Under the pieces are notes generated by a model. That model saw nothing but the letters and a program-made list of their open reading frames with translations, ran no database searches and was not told the DNA's origin. Made by a program: the position numbers and the translations under genes. Of a DNA stretch of 64,000 bases, positions 40,319 to 56,344 are shown in pieces; positions within the stretch are counted from its first letter, which is position 1; every line of letters begins with the position of its first letter. The DNA is taken from positions 1,468,712 through 1,532,711 of the forward strand of contig JAAOOA010000055.1 of the NCBI GenBank assembly GCA_012861695.1, given 5' to 3'. The DNA comes from Trematomus loennbergii. Taxonomy: Eukaryota; Chordata; Actinopteri; Perciformes; Nototheniidae.

Positions 40319-40702
40319 TTTTCCCGCCCTCTTTATGACGTCATGTGTTATTGCGGAAACAAACCGGATCTTTGTCAAGTTAACGACAACCAGCAACGAT
40401 AGGAAAAAGATTTAAGGCTAATATGTATTTGAAAATGTATAAAACCTATTGAATTTAAAGTATACCTTGGTTGTATTTGATTATATGTATGTTACATATT
40501 CGCCTCCTTGTACTGCTTGTATTTGTTTCCCATGCCTTAATACAGTTCCTGGCTTTATCTTTGAAAAAACTCACCGGAAACATCGTGTATTCACGTGTCT
40601 AGCTCAGCTCTAGCTTGACACTGTAAACCAGGTCAATTGACTCCTTACATCCTGCTATTTCCTCTTGTCAAAGGACATATCATTTGATAGCTGGAGGATT
40701 GA
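40319..40702 (+). promoter_or_regulatory. cdadc1: probable cdadc1 promoter/5' UTR
   Basis: Upstream of the cdadc1 ATG lie a full palindromic CRE (TGACGTCA at 40336-40343) and an ETS-type CACCGGAAAC near 40573. No TATA box fits convincingly. Placement is inferred from distance to the ATG and motif type. Confidence 0.4.
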
Positions 40703-43700
40703 ATGGAAGGAACCGAGATAAGGAACCGAACCGATCCGGACCAGTCCATGCCGGGTCAAGATACGAGAGAGAGCAGCACCCAGACTGACTGCAGACTGCA
40801 AGGTGAGAGTTTAGCTGCATCGGTTTCTATTCCGTCCTGTCATTAAACAGCTGATCTGCGACAGGCGACTGGCACATATGATACCTAACATAGCAGCTAC
40901 GTGTTGTATTGGCATGTGTATGCTAGCAGCCTATCAATAATCAGAGTAATGATGAAAAAAGTAAATAACCTACTGTTATATCCTTAATTAATTGCATGAT
41001 ACCTCCGTTTAAGTGAAGTCTGGATCAGGGAGTCCAATGCTTGTAAAGTGGAGTGTATTTTAAAAAGGACATAATTGATTTCTATTATGATATCAAGTTC
41101 ATTATTATTTATATATGATATTGCATATATTATAAGCCCTTAATTTACAGGCATTCTGCTCCAGTGTCCATATAGTGTCTTTATATGCTGTCAGCTACTA
41201 ATAGCATGTTGTTACGAACCCACTAGGGATGAGTAAGATAACATACACCAGATGGATTTGGTAAGTATTATAATAGCGACATTGGGGCAACCACACAGCT
41301 CATTTACATATTACACACAGCTGCAAACAATCTCAGACAGGTTAACGGGCAGACAGAAACAGCAGCCGTAACACATGTAGTATTAAGTTCCTTCACCATC
41401 TTCATGAGGGGTTCATGTACATTTATGATAAGTAGATGCATGTGATAGGACCTGCCTTTGCTGCCTTCACTTCATTTTACTGTAAGGTGTGGAAGCAACC
41501 TGAGACATTCAAAACATCAACCCCTGCACATTCTACTTACTCACACCACCCAGTGTAATTACACCTTTGCAGGAAGGCACTTGTGCATTTAAGAATAGAC
41601 AAGATAACCCTTCTGTTGTCTCCCCCTGCATCAGGCCATGGCCCCAGGCTATCAAAGGTAACCTGTTTACCTTGCTGAGTCTGTGGATGGAGCTGTTTCC
41701 ACAGGAGCAGCCTGAAGAGGATGAGCCCAGTGAGGTGAGTGTACCAATGAGATAGACCACGCACGATGAAGTAACCAATGTTCAAATCTCCAGATTAGTG
41801 AGTTATAGTTAAGTAATCAGACCTGTTGTGATTCAGATCCGCAGGGTGGGTCTGGTGGTGGTGCAGGACAGTAAGGTGATGGGACTCCACTGCTCAGGAC
41901 CTGAGCTCCATGCAGGACAGGCAGCCATCATCCAGCATGGCGCCTCCCTGGCTGACTGCCACCTGTATTTCTCCAGGAGACCCTGCGCCACCTGCCTCAA
42001 GATGATCGTCAACGGTGAGGAGAGGACACAGACAGAGATTAGTGGTCAGACACAGAGAGGTTGGGAATTAAACCCAAGCCTAGTTGTTAGTCAATCAAGT
42101 TGCATTTTGATTTTGGAAGGGTTTCCCGACATGGGGATTAGTCATAGCTCCATTAAGTTGAGCATGACGTTATGATGCCTGAGGGAAGGGAAACAAACCA
42201 GCAGTTTTCTAAAGTTGTTCATTTCAGTATATTGTAATCACACTCTCCTCTGCAGCTGAGTCAGTCAGATCTCCTTCTGGCCCGGAGACCCTGAAGTCAG
42301 CATGCTGAGGTCCAGCTCTGCAAACACCTCCAGCTCCCAGAATCCTCCTCGCAGCATCCCTGAGGAGGCGGCGCTGGATGCCGTCGCAGCGGAGAAGCTG
42401 AAGTCCAACAGCCGTCCTCACATCTCGCGTCCTGCTGCAGCCTCCAGCGCCCGGCCTGGTCCAGTTTGTCTACGAGACGTCCAGAGACTGTGATTTCATG
42501 GAGAGGATGAAGGACGATGATCCGGGGCTGAACACAGAGGAACTCTTCAACAGGTAACAAGCTTTCCTTTAAGGTTTATGTTATAAAAAGCACCAGGTTT
42601 GCTTATAAAAGGATACATTCTTCCTGTTTTCCAGAGAGCGGACGAGACACCTGAAGGATTTCTCCTCTCAGCTTTTGGTGAGGACGTCCCTGCAGCACCG
42701 GGAGATTTTAACCCACATGGGGCTGGAGGACTTCTGCGTGGAGCCTCACTTCTCCAACCTGAGGAACAACATGACGGAGCTGGTGGAGGTGTTAGCTGCA
42801 GTGGCTGCCGGGCTGCCACAGCAACACTACGGCTTCTACAGGTCAGAAACATCCACGGTTCTTCACATGTTTACCATCCACTGCTGCTATTTGTTGTTGA
42901 TGTTGTTGTTCCTGTTGCAGAGAACAGCATTTAGCCCCTGGGCCATCAGTAGCCTCGCTGCAGACTCCTCACGAGGGACTGTCTCAAGAAGTGGTGCGCC
43001 ATTGTATCATCCAGGCCAGGCTGCTGGCTTATAGAAAGGTCTGTCTGGTTTTCTGTTTGTTTACAGAAATATTGACACAAATTCGGCACACCAGTACAGT
43101 ACACTTATCCTATCTAGGCACCATAAGATTTCTCTAATTTTCCTGAATGACAGGCTTTAAGGTCAGTTTTTGAAACAGTGTTCCTGTCATTTTCATTCCA
43201 GAGGATCCTAAAGTGGGTGTTGGAGCTGTCATCTGGGCCAAAGGAGCATCGGTGAGCTCACATGTCTTCCATTAGATGTGATTGGCTATTAGTTTATCCC
43301 TTATTATTATTATTATTATTATTAAATTTGCAACTGCTCCTTGTCGCAGGCTGGCAGTGATGGGACTGGGTGTCTGTACCTGGTGGGTTGCGGGTACAAC
43401 GCCTACCCAGCAGGCTCACAGTATGCAGAATACCCCCAGATGGACAACAAACAGGAGGACAGACAGAGACGCAAGTACAGATACATCGTCCACGCCGAGC
43501 AGAACGCACTCACCTTCAGGTCAGCAGAGAAGACAAAGATCTGGTCTTAACACGCTGTGGCCTTCTCCTATAATCTGTGTTTGCTGATGCTTTCAGGACT
43601 CGACACATCAAACCGGAGGAGCACACCATGCTGTTTGTCACCAAGTGTCCGTGTGATGAGTGTGTGCCTCTGATCCGAGGAGCCGGCATCACACACATCT

Positions 43701-44276
43701 ACACCAGCGACCAGGACAGGGACAAGGACAAGGAGAGATCTCCTACCTGAAGTTCAGCAGCCTGAAGAACATCAGCAAGTTCATCGTGAGTACTTAGAGG
43801 GGCTGAGGTTGATGTCTTGATAAATGGAGGAGAATGTGACTTCCTTCTGTCTTCCCAGTGGCAGAGGAGCCCTTCAGCCTCTTCTCACCACACCAGTAAG
43901 TTCCACATTATCTTTACACCTTTAAAGAGCACATGTTCAGGTTTATATTAGTATTTCCTGTGACATGTTTACATGCTCAAAAGCTCTATTTTCTCATACT
44001 ACCTCTTTTCACCAGTTTCCTGAAATGAGATCACCAGTCTGCTCTGATTGGTTAGCTGGCCAGCTCTGTTGTGATTGGTCAACCGCTTAGAGATGTCCAC
44101 ACACACTAACCACACTAAAGGGAAATCCTATTGTAACAGTATTTCTCTTTGTTCCAGACGGTTTGGGGGAAGCACGGCAGGCCGGAGGAGCAGGAGAGCC
44201 ACGGCAACAAGAAGCTGTGCACCCACAGATCCAACATGTCACCCGTCAGCTGAACACCACACGGATACATGGTTAA
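40703..44276 (+). CDS. cdadc1: cytidine and dCMP deaminase domain-containing protein 1, with several single-base frameshifts
   Basis: Exons on the plus strand: 40703-40802, 41635-41734, 41837-42014, 42256-42553, 42635-42841, 42921-43038, 43204-43251, 43350-43519, 43597-43785, 43859-43895, 44158-44276. Landmarks follow human CDADC1: STQT, PRLSK..NLFTLLSLWMELFP, the first deaminase fold (LHAGQAAIIQHG...PCATCLKMIVN, with degenerate HAG), then the second, canonical zinc-binding fold (HAEQNALTF...CPCDECVPLI). CDADC1-type enzymes deaminate cytosine nucleotides. The plain reading frame is broken by probable single-base losses near 41660, 42258 and 43732, an extra C at 42426 and an extra G in the 44165-44169 run. 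Exon 7 may also lack one base at its acceptor. Splice sites are otherwise normal and there is no substitution stop in the intended frame. The stop is 44253 in the corrected frame, 44276 as read. I think these are assembly errors; a real pseudogene is the alternative. Confidence 0.88.
43925..44098 (+). mobile_element. fish MITE fragment in last cdadc1 intron
   Basis: TTTAAAGAGCACATGTTCAG followed by CTGCTCTGATTGGTTAGCTGG and TTGTGATTGGTCAACCGCTTAG. These are characteristic words of an abundant, palindromic teleost DNA repeat. Only part of the element is present. The family call is from memory of these motifs. Confidence 0.55.
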
Positions 44277-44751
44277 ACCAGAAAGAACGTTGTTTCTTAG
44301 CCACAGATTTGGTATTTTAAGGCTAGGACTGGGACAAATCTGTAGATCAAATCTGTGCTGCACTATATTTGTATTTATTTGCTGTTTTAAGGAGGAACTG
44401 GTGTCTGTATGTTGTGGAATCAGAATATCAACATCTCTCCCTGCTGCATGTAATCTGTACAAAACAAATGGTTAAAAGTGACTGTAAAACTTTATATTTC
44501 AATAAGAGGCTGCTTTTAGGAGGTGTTGTGAGGGTAGGACAGTCTTGTGTCTTTTAAGTATTCAATTGAAGAAGAAACACCTCTAAGGGAAGCCGTGAAT
44601 GGATGGATGGGAGAAGAAGGGAAAACACTAACAAATGATATATTTTAAATAGTTTTATAGTGATGCTGTGATGTCATTTTATTTTTGTATACAAGAGGTG
44701 AATAATTGTAATTGTTGCACATAAAGACATCCATACTGTTTGTGTTTGAAG

Positions 44752-45083
44752 TAGGGCTGTGCGATTATGGCAAAAATCCTAATCACGATTATTTTGGTCA
44801 ATAATTGATATCACGATTATTAAAAACGATTATCCATTTACTTTGAAAACATCCATTTATTGAAACAAATGTGAACAGTATGTTTTTAACAGTTGATTAC
44901 CCTGAACTTTAAGTATAGTTCAACTGAAAAACCATAAAAAATTAATTAAAAAAAATAATAATTACATTTTTTTTTTTTTTTTTATAAAAATAATAATCGT
45001 TTTATTTCGATTACGTTGTTTTCGTAATCGTTGCAAGCCAAAATCGTAATCGAGATTAAAATACGATTAATTGCACAGCCCTA
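44752..45083 (+). mobile_element. hAT-type MITE with 8 bp target-site duplication
   Basis: Termini TAGGGCTGTGCGATTA and TAATTGCACAGCCCTA are inverted repeats. The element is flanked on both sides by the same 8 bases, GTTTGAAG (44744-44751 and 45084-45091), the signature of a hAT insertion. The interior is AT-rich with repeated ATCACGATTATT-type words and encodes nothing. The intact TSD points to a fairly recent insertion. Confidence 0.93.
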
Positions 45084-45422
45084 GTTTGAAGTATGTTGAC
45101 TAAGGGCTGCTGCTGTGACAATATTGCAGCCTAAAATCATATTACTAATGTATTGAAGCAGCTTGAAGAAAGAGAATACACAGCTTTAGACATGTGTGAT
45201 TGTTTTGTGTTGAGGAATTATGTGAAGTTAATTTCATGTAGGAAATCCGGTTTTGGTCATTTTGTATTTCACTTCTTTTTCTCTCTGTCAGCACAATAAT
45301 CCAATGTTTCATTAAAATACAGTTATCAATCATTTAAAGCTTGAGATAAAATATAAATACATTTCATTGCACTACACTTGATAACAAATGAGCACCCGCA
45401 CACAGAGCATGCATTCCCATCC

Positions 45423-45428
45423 TTTTAT
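45423..45428 (-). terminator. cab39l: candidate cab39l poly(A) signal
   Basis: AATAAA on the minus strand (TTTATT on plus). It would give cab39l a 3' UTR of about 1.8 kb. Other AT-rich words could serve instead. Confidence 0.35.
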
Positions 45429-46523
45429 TTGTTGTGAATGTGGTACAATAGCATCGATGTGGAAAATAAGGAGGAGGCCTTGAGAGAGAGAGGATAATGT
45501 GGAGTTGCTAATTGTTCTTTTGTTGGAGAAATAAAAACGTGGGTGAGTTTGGCTCAAGTTAAACTGGTTGGTCTACTTTTGCATCTTAGTACGATATGTC
45601 ACAGCTTGAAGCACTAAAAAAAGGGCTGGGATTGTTTTTTATTTTAAACCCAGACGACAAAAAAGGCTGAATTATTTTTCCAGATTCAAGACTGTTACTG
45701 TCATCCATTCGGACTCAATGACATATTTTAATTATTCAATTAGTGAGTGTCCTGATTGGATGCAGATCAAATATCAATTGGAGAATAAATTCAACATTTC
45801 CTATAATTGAAATGTCAATTTTCATTATTATTCAAATGTCAAAACAACCGCATTTTAAGGCTTTTTTGTTTTACTACATGGATTTTTCACAGTTACATTT
45901 CTCAGTTCCAACTTTGGCCTCACTCTGCGATAACTTTCCCGATGATTTCTTCGCCAACACAGTTTGTAATTTGAACATTAAATCAACGGAAACTGTAAAG
46001 CCCCTGGTCTGTACACGATGGCATCAGCTTTTAAAAAACGTTTCTATGACAGCGTAACTCATAGTATAGTGAGTTGAGAGGTTCACTGCTTAATCACAAC
46101 AAATATGTTCTGTCCAGAGCATATTCTCATTAACATAACAATTAAGCTCCCTAGAAAGATACTGGAAATAAAAGAAGAACACACCAAACCAAAAAGGCAC
46201 CTCTGGATCCTCTCACTGGTTTCTAACACCAACGTCAAATCCAAATCAAACAACGTTCCCACTCACAATGGCACTCACTTCAGGTGTACAAACCATCAAC
46301 TGTACATGACAAGAAATGAAACTATATATAAAAAATTAACCCTCAAACAGTGATCAGCTTAAGATTAACATATGATGGATCATACAGAAAGTGCGATCAG
46401 CCACCAGCGATCAAAAGGATGGAAGCTGTACCCATAGCATGTTCCAACAGTCACTAAAACCACTTCTCTCAAAACGTCTATTCTCAGTCTAGATATTGCC
46501 AAATATATGTGGTTTTGGAGAGC

Positions 46524-46580
46524 TTTAAAGAGGCCCTATTATGCTGATTTCTGTGTTGTGATTGGTCATCCGATTACAGA
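46524..46580 (+). mobile_element. fish MITE terminus fragment
   Basis: TTAAAGAGGCCCTATTATGC is followed shortly by GTTGTGATTGGTCATCC. The same 20-base terminus occurs inverted at 51941-51960. It looks like an internally deleted copy or solo end. Confidence 0.55.
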
Positions 46581-46683
46581 TGATTAAAAAGCATCCCTTA
46601 GATCATAGTCAAATGTATTTATCTTGTAGTATACTCTTAATCTCAAAGGTCTACTTAATCCTGTCCCATGTTTAATTGGCACT

Positions 46684-46745
46684 ATCAATCAATGTTTATT
46701 TATACAGCCCAATTATCACAAATGTTATATTTGTCTCAGTGGACT
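46684..46745 (-). mobile_element. retroposon 3' end fragment
   Basis: TCAATCAATGTTTATTTATA, then CAGCCCAATTATCACAAAT and TTGTCTCAGTGGACTTCACA, resemble the reverse complement of a common teleost LINE 3' terminus. A short decayed fragment. Confidence 0.55.
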
Positions 46746-47248
46746 TCACAGTTGTTTGGCTTTACAATAAGAAGGACGTTTAGCAGCTAAATGTTGCTAT
46801 TTGGCGAAGCTTTGAGCGATGACTGAGAATATGTTTTTGCACATGCCGACTCAGCTAAAAAAACAAAATAAGCAGAAATTCTTCATTATTATAGTTATTT
46901 TTGATTTGCAGCTACTTCACTTAAACAGTTAGAAATCGATCCATGTGTAGAGACTGCATCTGGTGACTGTTCGCATGACAAAAATGATTTTTTTAAGCGC
47001 TGGTTCTCCCAGCAGAGCGAATGCCTTCAACACCATGAGTTGTGGCACGACATGCTACAGATGGAAAACAAACAAACAAACATCTCATGAGAAACATTTA
47101 CAAAAAGAAAGATCAGTGATTGAGAACTAGTGTTTCAAATGAACCAACAAAGAGAAGATTTTCTTTGAAATAGAGTAACCGTTATTGTTAATGTGTGTGT
47201 TTTTTTTTTTTAATCCTATCGGTAAAAAGTTGGGGTTGAGGGGCTTCT

Positions 47249-50897
<3,649 letters not shown>

Positions 50898-50929
50898 GAT
50901 GGACACACACTCGCCTTGGGACCTATGGG

Positions 50930-50969
<40 letters not shown>

Positions 50970-51667
50970 AATGAGCAAGTCAATGGAAAGCTGGATAAAA
51001 CCACAAAAGTGAAATGGAGTCAGTTCATGACGGACTTTCTTCCTTGGCCATGGGAGCTTCATAACATTTCTGTGACATTTAAGAGCGTGCCAGTTTTCCT
51101 ACAAAACATTACATAATATTGACTGAGAATCCAACAAATACTGAGCTTTAGACAAATATTAACACGGAAGTATGTCATTTTCTGACACTAGGGGGCTCTC
51201 AAGCAAAGCGATAAGAAAAGACGGAGATTGGTGGAGTGGGCTAATTGGAGTTCAATGTGTAATGATTTAAGAATACAGATTTTACACTAAATAAATACGC
51301 TATGTGTGTGCTAGGTTTGACAAATGAAGCCTCTTTGAAACCAGACTCACTCTTGAGATATAAGTCATATCTTCAGTTGTTACATAACACCTAGAACACA
51401 ATGAGAGATGTGTTTGGAAGGGACTGTTTTGGAAACCTCAGGATCAAAATGTTGTTTCTGGTTTTTAATACATTTACAATAAATTATAAAAGCATGCTGT
51501 CAGTATTAGTTATTGAGAGCTAATTAAACTTCACACTTGTATCCATTTAAATTGAAATCTACAGCACAGTAACGTGTGCAAATAGACTGTGAATGTACAA
51601 TCCAGCCATGCAGGACATGAATGGAGGGAAATGTAATTCCAACACACACAGGGTCACGTCCAGGACT

Positions 51668-51668
<1 letters not shown>

Positions 51669-51741
<73 letters not shown>
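51669..51741 (+). repeat. (GT)n microsatellite
   Basis: About 73 bases of GT. Confidence 0.95.
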
Positions 51742-51743
<2 letters not shown>

Positions 51744-51809
51744 CAGGAGCAGGCGGAGAACTTGTGACTGCTAATCCTCATCTGGGAATGTAAAAGTGCG
51801 TAACCTTCC

Positions 51810-51960
51810 TCTAAACTCCCACCTCCATTCCTCTGCTGCCGTTCTCCCTGACCTGCTTCCTGAAAACCTGACCAATGGGGGTATAAACCAGGTATCTGCA
51901 AGACAGGTTTACCTGCTAATAAAAGGTACTTAGAGCATTAGCATAATAGGGCCTCTTTAA
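51810..51960 (-). mobile_element. fish MITE end fragment
   Basis: Ends GCATAATAGGGCCTCTTTAA, the exact inverse of the terminus at 46524-46545. The interior (CTGACCAATGGGGGTATAAA) carries a diverged version of the family's CCAAT-like words. The left boundary is uncertain. Confidence 0.5.
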
Positions 51961-52440
51961 TTAATCCTACTCATTTCCCCTGACAATACAAAGTGGTAAA
52001 CTCAAAGCTGCACGACCTACATATTCCATCAATTGTCACAATCACATATATGACAGAAAACCCAACAAGCAGATCGATGAATAGCCTGAGGTTTCACAAG
52101 GGAAAGGAGGAGGATGGTTTTTCAGTGCTAGCAAAAAAACAGCCAAAATTAGAATCACAAGGTTTTCACCTGACATAAGCAGAAACTCAGCTGAGGTCAT
52201 TCAGTGATTTGTAGCCTCCGACCTCTCAGTTTGTGCAGAAATAGTGGTTTTAATAAAAGAAGCACGAGATACTTTGTTCCTAATGGGATGTTTTTTTAAG
52301 CTTTTACCCCAAAACACAGACAATGGCATCGCCCGTGGAACATAACGTCAGGGAAACAGAGAAACACTTTGTCCACAAGCTGCTGAGTGCACAAAACATT
52401 TCATAAGGTCAACAGAAAAGACCTAAAATACCCTTTAGTC

Positions 52441-52834
52441 CAGGGGTGTCAAACTCAAGGCCCGGGGGCCAAATCCGGCCCGCAACTTCATTTTATGTGC
52501 CCCGCAAGAGCTTGCAAAGAATATAATACGTTTATTATACGGTTACATGCCTACTTGCAGAAGCAGGTTGCCCATAAACTACATGTCCCACAATGCATCT
52601 CATTTTGTGACATGGCACTGAAGAGATTTGGGACTTCTGCTTTCAGACGTAGTTAATTATGAAGTTATTACCCTATCCGATAATAATCCAATGCAGAGGC
52701 AATAATGTAATATAATACATTATTTTATGTATATTATATATTTATATATGTATAGTTATATAGTTACAACCGGCCCTTTGAGTGCAACCATAATGCTGAT
52801 GTGGCCAGCGATGAAATTGAGTTTGACACCCCTG
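52441..52834 (+). mobile_element. hAT-type MITE with perfect 8 bp target-site duplication
   Basis: Left terminus CAGGGGTGTCAAACTCAAGG and right terminus ATTGAGTTTGACACCCCTG are inverted copies over about 17 bases. The flanks are identical 8-mers CTTTAGTC (52433-52440 and 52835-52842). The interior has CCCGGGGGCCAAATCCGGCC and a mirrored CCGGCCCTTTGAGTGC, typical of Charlie/hAT non-autonomous elements. No transposase. Confidence 0.95.
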
Positions 52835-55559
52835 CTTTAGTCCCTTCCTCATTGTGTTACGTCACGCCTATAACTCAGACCCAGTCAATATTTGTCCAAG
52901 GATAAGCAGGCAATGAGGAAGTACTTATCAAAAGAGGGGGACTTTATAACTTATCATATTGTAAACTACATGTATCAGAAGTTAAAACTCCCCCTCGGTG
53001 TTGCTATGCTGCAGCCGAAGCTAAACATTCTGATGATTAAAACGGTACTAAATGGTCCGTTTAATCGTTTGATAACACGTCTTTAAGTCCTGGAGAGCTT
53101 AAGGATCTATTTTGCTGCGAAGCCTTCATTTCCACTGCTTAAGAGACTGACTAAATGTTACGTAATGGAATTAATCTGGTGCACTGAACCCTCTGAACAC
53201 TCAGCGAGCAGAGAAAAGGCTGCACACTGCCCCAAATATATTACATGTTCAGATGTAATTATAAGAGACTTAAATAAGGATATACAAAATAAAGCAGTAT
53301 GGCCAAAAATATAATCTGTTCAAATGAATAAATCCACTCTTAGACACTTAGGTTTCTGATTTCAAATTGCTGTCACAATGAGAGGTTCCTGTAAACAGTA
53401 TTTATGATAATATCTTCTGTATGATTTCCTTAAAGACAAATCTGGGGCTACAACTATTAAGTATTTTAGTTTTTGGATGAACTGTTTTGTGTTTTAAAAT
53501 GTCATAAAATGGTGAAAACGTGACTATAAACAACTTCAACATGCTGTTTTCCGGTAATACCGAAGGATTTAAAGTTTAACGTCACATACAACAAAGAAAG
53601 ACAGCAATTCCCCAAAACTCAGAGACATTTCTAGCTAGACAAATACTATTTAAGTTGCTTTTTCTGTTAAAAATCCACCACTAAAATAATAAAATAACAA
53701 GTTGTCCTGTCTTGTGACACATGGATACCAATCTTCTAATCAAGCGCCACGCAGCAGGGTGCTTTGTGGCGCTTCAGATGACGGTAACACACAGGAACAT
53801 GTAGTAACACTGGCAGTGGGCGGCTCTGATGACTAACGCCAAGTCATCCCAGTGAAGCAAGATGGTTATCCGTCACACCTATGTGTCTGCCAATATGTCA
53901 GAAGCAGTGAATATAAGCCGGTCATGTCTCGGCACATGCTAAAAAACAGGTTTCACATTATCTTTCTTGCACACGTTAAAATATCCTGGTTCAACATGGT
54001 TTATTTTGCTTAACCTACAGATTTAAGGCATGCTTGCAAACTGTAGGCTTTAAACAATGTGATGAATGCACCTTTCAAACAAGAACATCGGTGGCGGCTT
54101 TTAATTTCCTTTTCATGATACAACTGGAAGAGAAAGGAGGATGTTTAACCCTTAAATACTCAGCCAGATTAAAGACCTTTTTAGTCAAATGAAGGCTTTT
54201 GAGCAGTTCTTGAATCAAACACCTTCAATTTGACTTTTAAAGAGCTTGAACGAAGGTAATCAAATTCATTAAGTCTTAGAAAAACCCTGTTTTGTATCTT
54301 GTCAGAGAGGGAGCAATGAGGGTCTGAGTGTTTGATCTCCATCACAGTCCATCCATCTCAAGCTACAAAGAAATGTTCTCTGTAGACGTCACAAGGAGAT
54401 TGTTCTCTCCGAGGCAACCGGAGAGGAACGCTGTCTGAAAAGGACAAACATCAGCTCATCCATTCCTGAGATTGATAATGATGTGAGAAAAAATCCTGCT
54501 TTTAAACTTCCAAAGGTTTTGTGACCGCCTCAAATGTAAAAGATGCTTTTGAGAAGCTTGTATGCCTCCAAAAGGCAAGTTACAGGTATAGAGAAAACCC
54601 ACTTGTCATATATTATCAGATTATTACCTCTGAAATGCAATTGGTGATGCAATAAACGATGGCGGGGCGTGACAGTAGTACATGTCTTTCAACAGTAGGC
54701 TCACACACACACTGACAGACCTGGCTTATACTGAATAACTCACTATGTCAATATTCTTCATTAGATTAGGTTGCTGCAGTTTGTGTATATAAGAATTTAA
54801 AGAGAAAAGAACAAATCAACAATCTAATCTAGCATAGGCATTCGGAATATTAGTACATATAATTGGAGTCACATCAAATGAAGTCAGAAAGAGCTGTAAA
54901 ATATGACTATGCACACTGCTGTACACTCACAACTGGATGCTTTTATTATTAGTTATATCATATTGATCAATCTGTCAAATATTTCTTCAATTAATCAATT
55001 AATAGTTGTAAAAATGTAGGTCAATCATGAGATAGAAATGCATTAATTAATGTACAATAATATCAGGACGAGATCATTGTAACACACGTTTATTGTGAAA
55101 ATGGGACCGGAAGCTGCGTTGTTTTCATTCTTGCCAGCATGACTCTGGTCGTCTAAAGTAACATAGCAAGGAGGTAAAAAAAAGCGAACACAAAAAACAC
55201 ACACTGTATATGTGCTGCTGGAGAATTAAAGACCCCGTGAACGACAGTGTGTAAAGCAATACACGCTATAGGCAGTAAATGACACATTAGGCCGCATAAA
55301 CAGTCCCACACAACGTGATTTAACAAGGCTACACCCCTCTCTCTTCGACATTATTATGGGCTAGAAATGATACCTACAGTGGGAAGATGTTGGGTCTTTA
55401 AATGTCTTCTTCTGTCCCCGCTTCACAGGCCCTTGTAGTCACGCCAGGGCTTGTCAAATGCCAAGAAAGTCCGCTAAAAAATGTGTGCGATACAATTTAA
55501 AATGTGCGGAATCTGTTAAGAAGCCAGTGCTGAATTCCATCTGGTCGCTTTCCAGTAGT

Positions 55560-55815
55560 CTGTCAAGCTAGCGGGAATACAATTACTCACTTCCGGTTGC
55601 ACTTTCACAATAAAAACTACGTGAACCGTCGTTTTATTAAAAAAATGGAACCATCAAGGAAATTGAAAGTATAAATATGAAACACAGATTTACTAATAAT
55701 CCAAATACTTCCTAAACGAACGAATTAATTAATAATTTCACTATTACCGTGTTATTATTCTGTCGCACAGATACGTTTGTTTTATTGTGGAAACCGCGTC
55801 ACTTCCGGTATTAGT
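55560..55815 (-). promoter_or_regulatory. cab39l: probable cab39l promoter with two ETS sites
   Basis: CACTTCCGGT occurs at 55588-55597 and again at 55800-55809 (ACCGGAAGTG on the minus strand), and an ACCGGAAGC word lies near 55106. ETS/GABP-type pairs without a TATA box are typical for housekeeping promoters. It is the best candidate for the cab39l transcription start, 4.7 kb upstream of the ATG. It may be bidirectional. Inferred. Confidence 0.45.
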
Positions 55816-56338
55816 GCGTCTCCCGCATGCCAACTTTACGCATCTGTATCTTTCCAGCCACGGCTTGGTCTCGTTCACATTCTCTCACATCAAGATCCTC
55901 GACCCAACTTACTGCAAATAATGGTATCATATATTACATTTAAACCCCCAAAATTCCACTTGATTGATTTTCTGTTAACTCTTTATATCTTGTCAGACAT
56001 AATGTACTTGTTATGCTCTAGTGAGAGGAGTAAATGAAGGAAAAAAGAGCCTGACGGTCGGGTGGTTTATATATTGGAACGCACCCCAATCCAAATGGTA
56101 ACAGTCTAAACTGGGAAAAGCCCATTGGAGGTTATTAACCACGTGTTTAAACCTACTCTTCTGAATCAAAATGCATAATTCATAATGTTGGCAATTTATC
56201 CATGTTTTTATGGTGGATATTAAACTTGTAAACATTGATAAAATGTTTATTTAATAAAAAAAAGAGCTGAGTAATGCTGCTTTCAGAGCCTACATTCCCA
56301 TGAAAAGATGCAAATAAAATAGAGGAAACCATCTCAGA

Positions 56339-56344
56339 CTTTAT
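56339..56344 (-). terminator. mcf2l: candidate mcf2l poly(A) signal
   Basis: AATAAA on the minus strand (TTTATT on plus), within GACTTTATTAAAGC. It would end an mcf2l 3' UTR of about 2.4 kb. Inferred from position. Confidence 0.35.

Larger units (their letters stand above)
44277..47248. other. convergent 3' flanks of cdadc1 and cab39l
   Basis: Non-coding. From the left it is probably cdadc1 3' UTR (44277 to about 44725), then a hAT MITE (44752-45083). From the right it is probably cab39l 3' UTR reaching a minus-strand AATAAA near 45423. Repeat fragments lie at 46524-46580 and 46684-46745. Confidence 0.5.
50923..55560. other. cab39l 5' intron
   Basis: Between the ATG exon (its acceptor is CCCATAG|GTCCC at about 50922) and the putative promoter. 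It contains (CA)n at 50937-50967, (GT)n at 51669-51741, a MITE end at 51810-51960 and a hAT MITE at 52441-52834. I see nothing coding in 52900-55560. Confidence 0.55.

Noticed and set aside
40703..44276. Calling cdadc1 a pseudogene outright
   Set aside because: All lesions are single-base indels with intact splice sites and motifs. The same type of lesion occurs in cab39l and mcf2l, which are unlikely to be dead.
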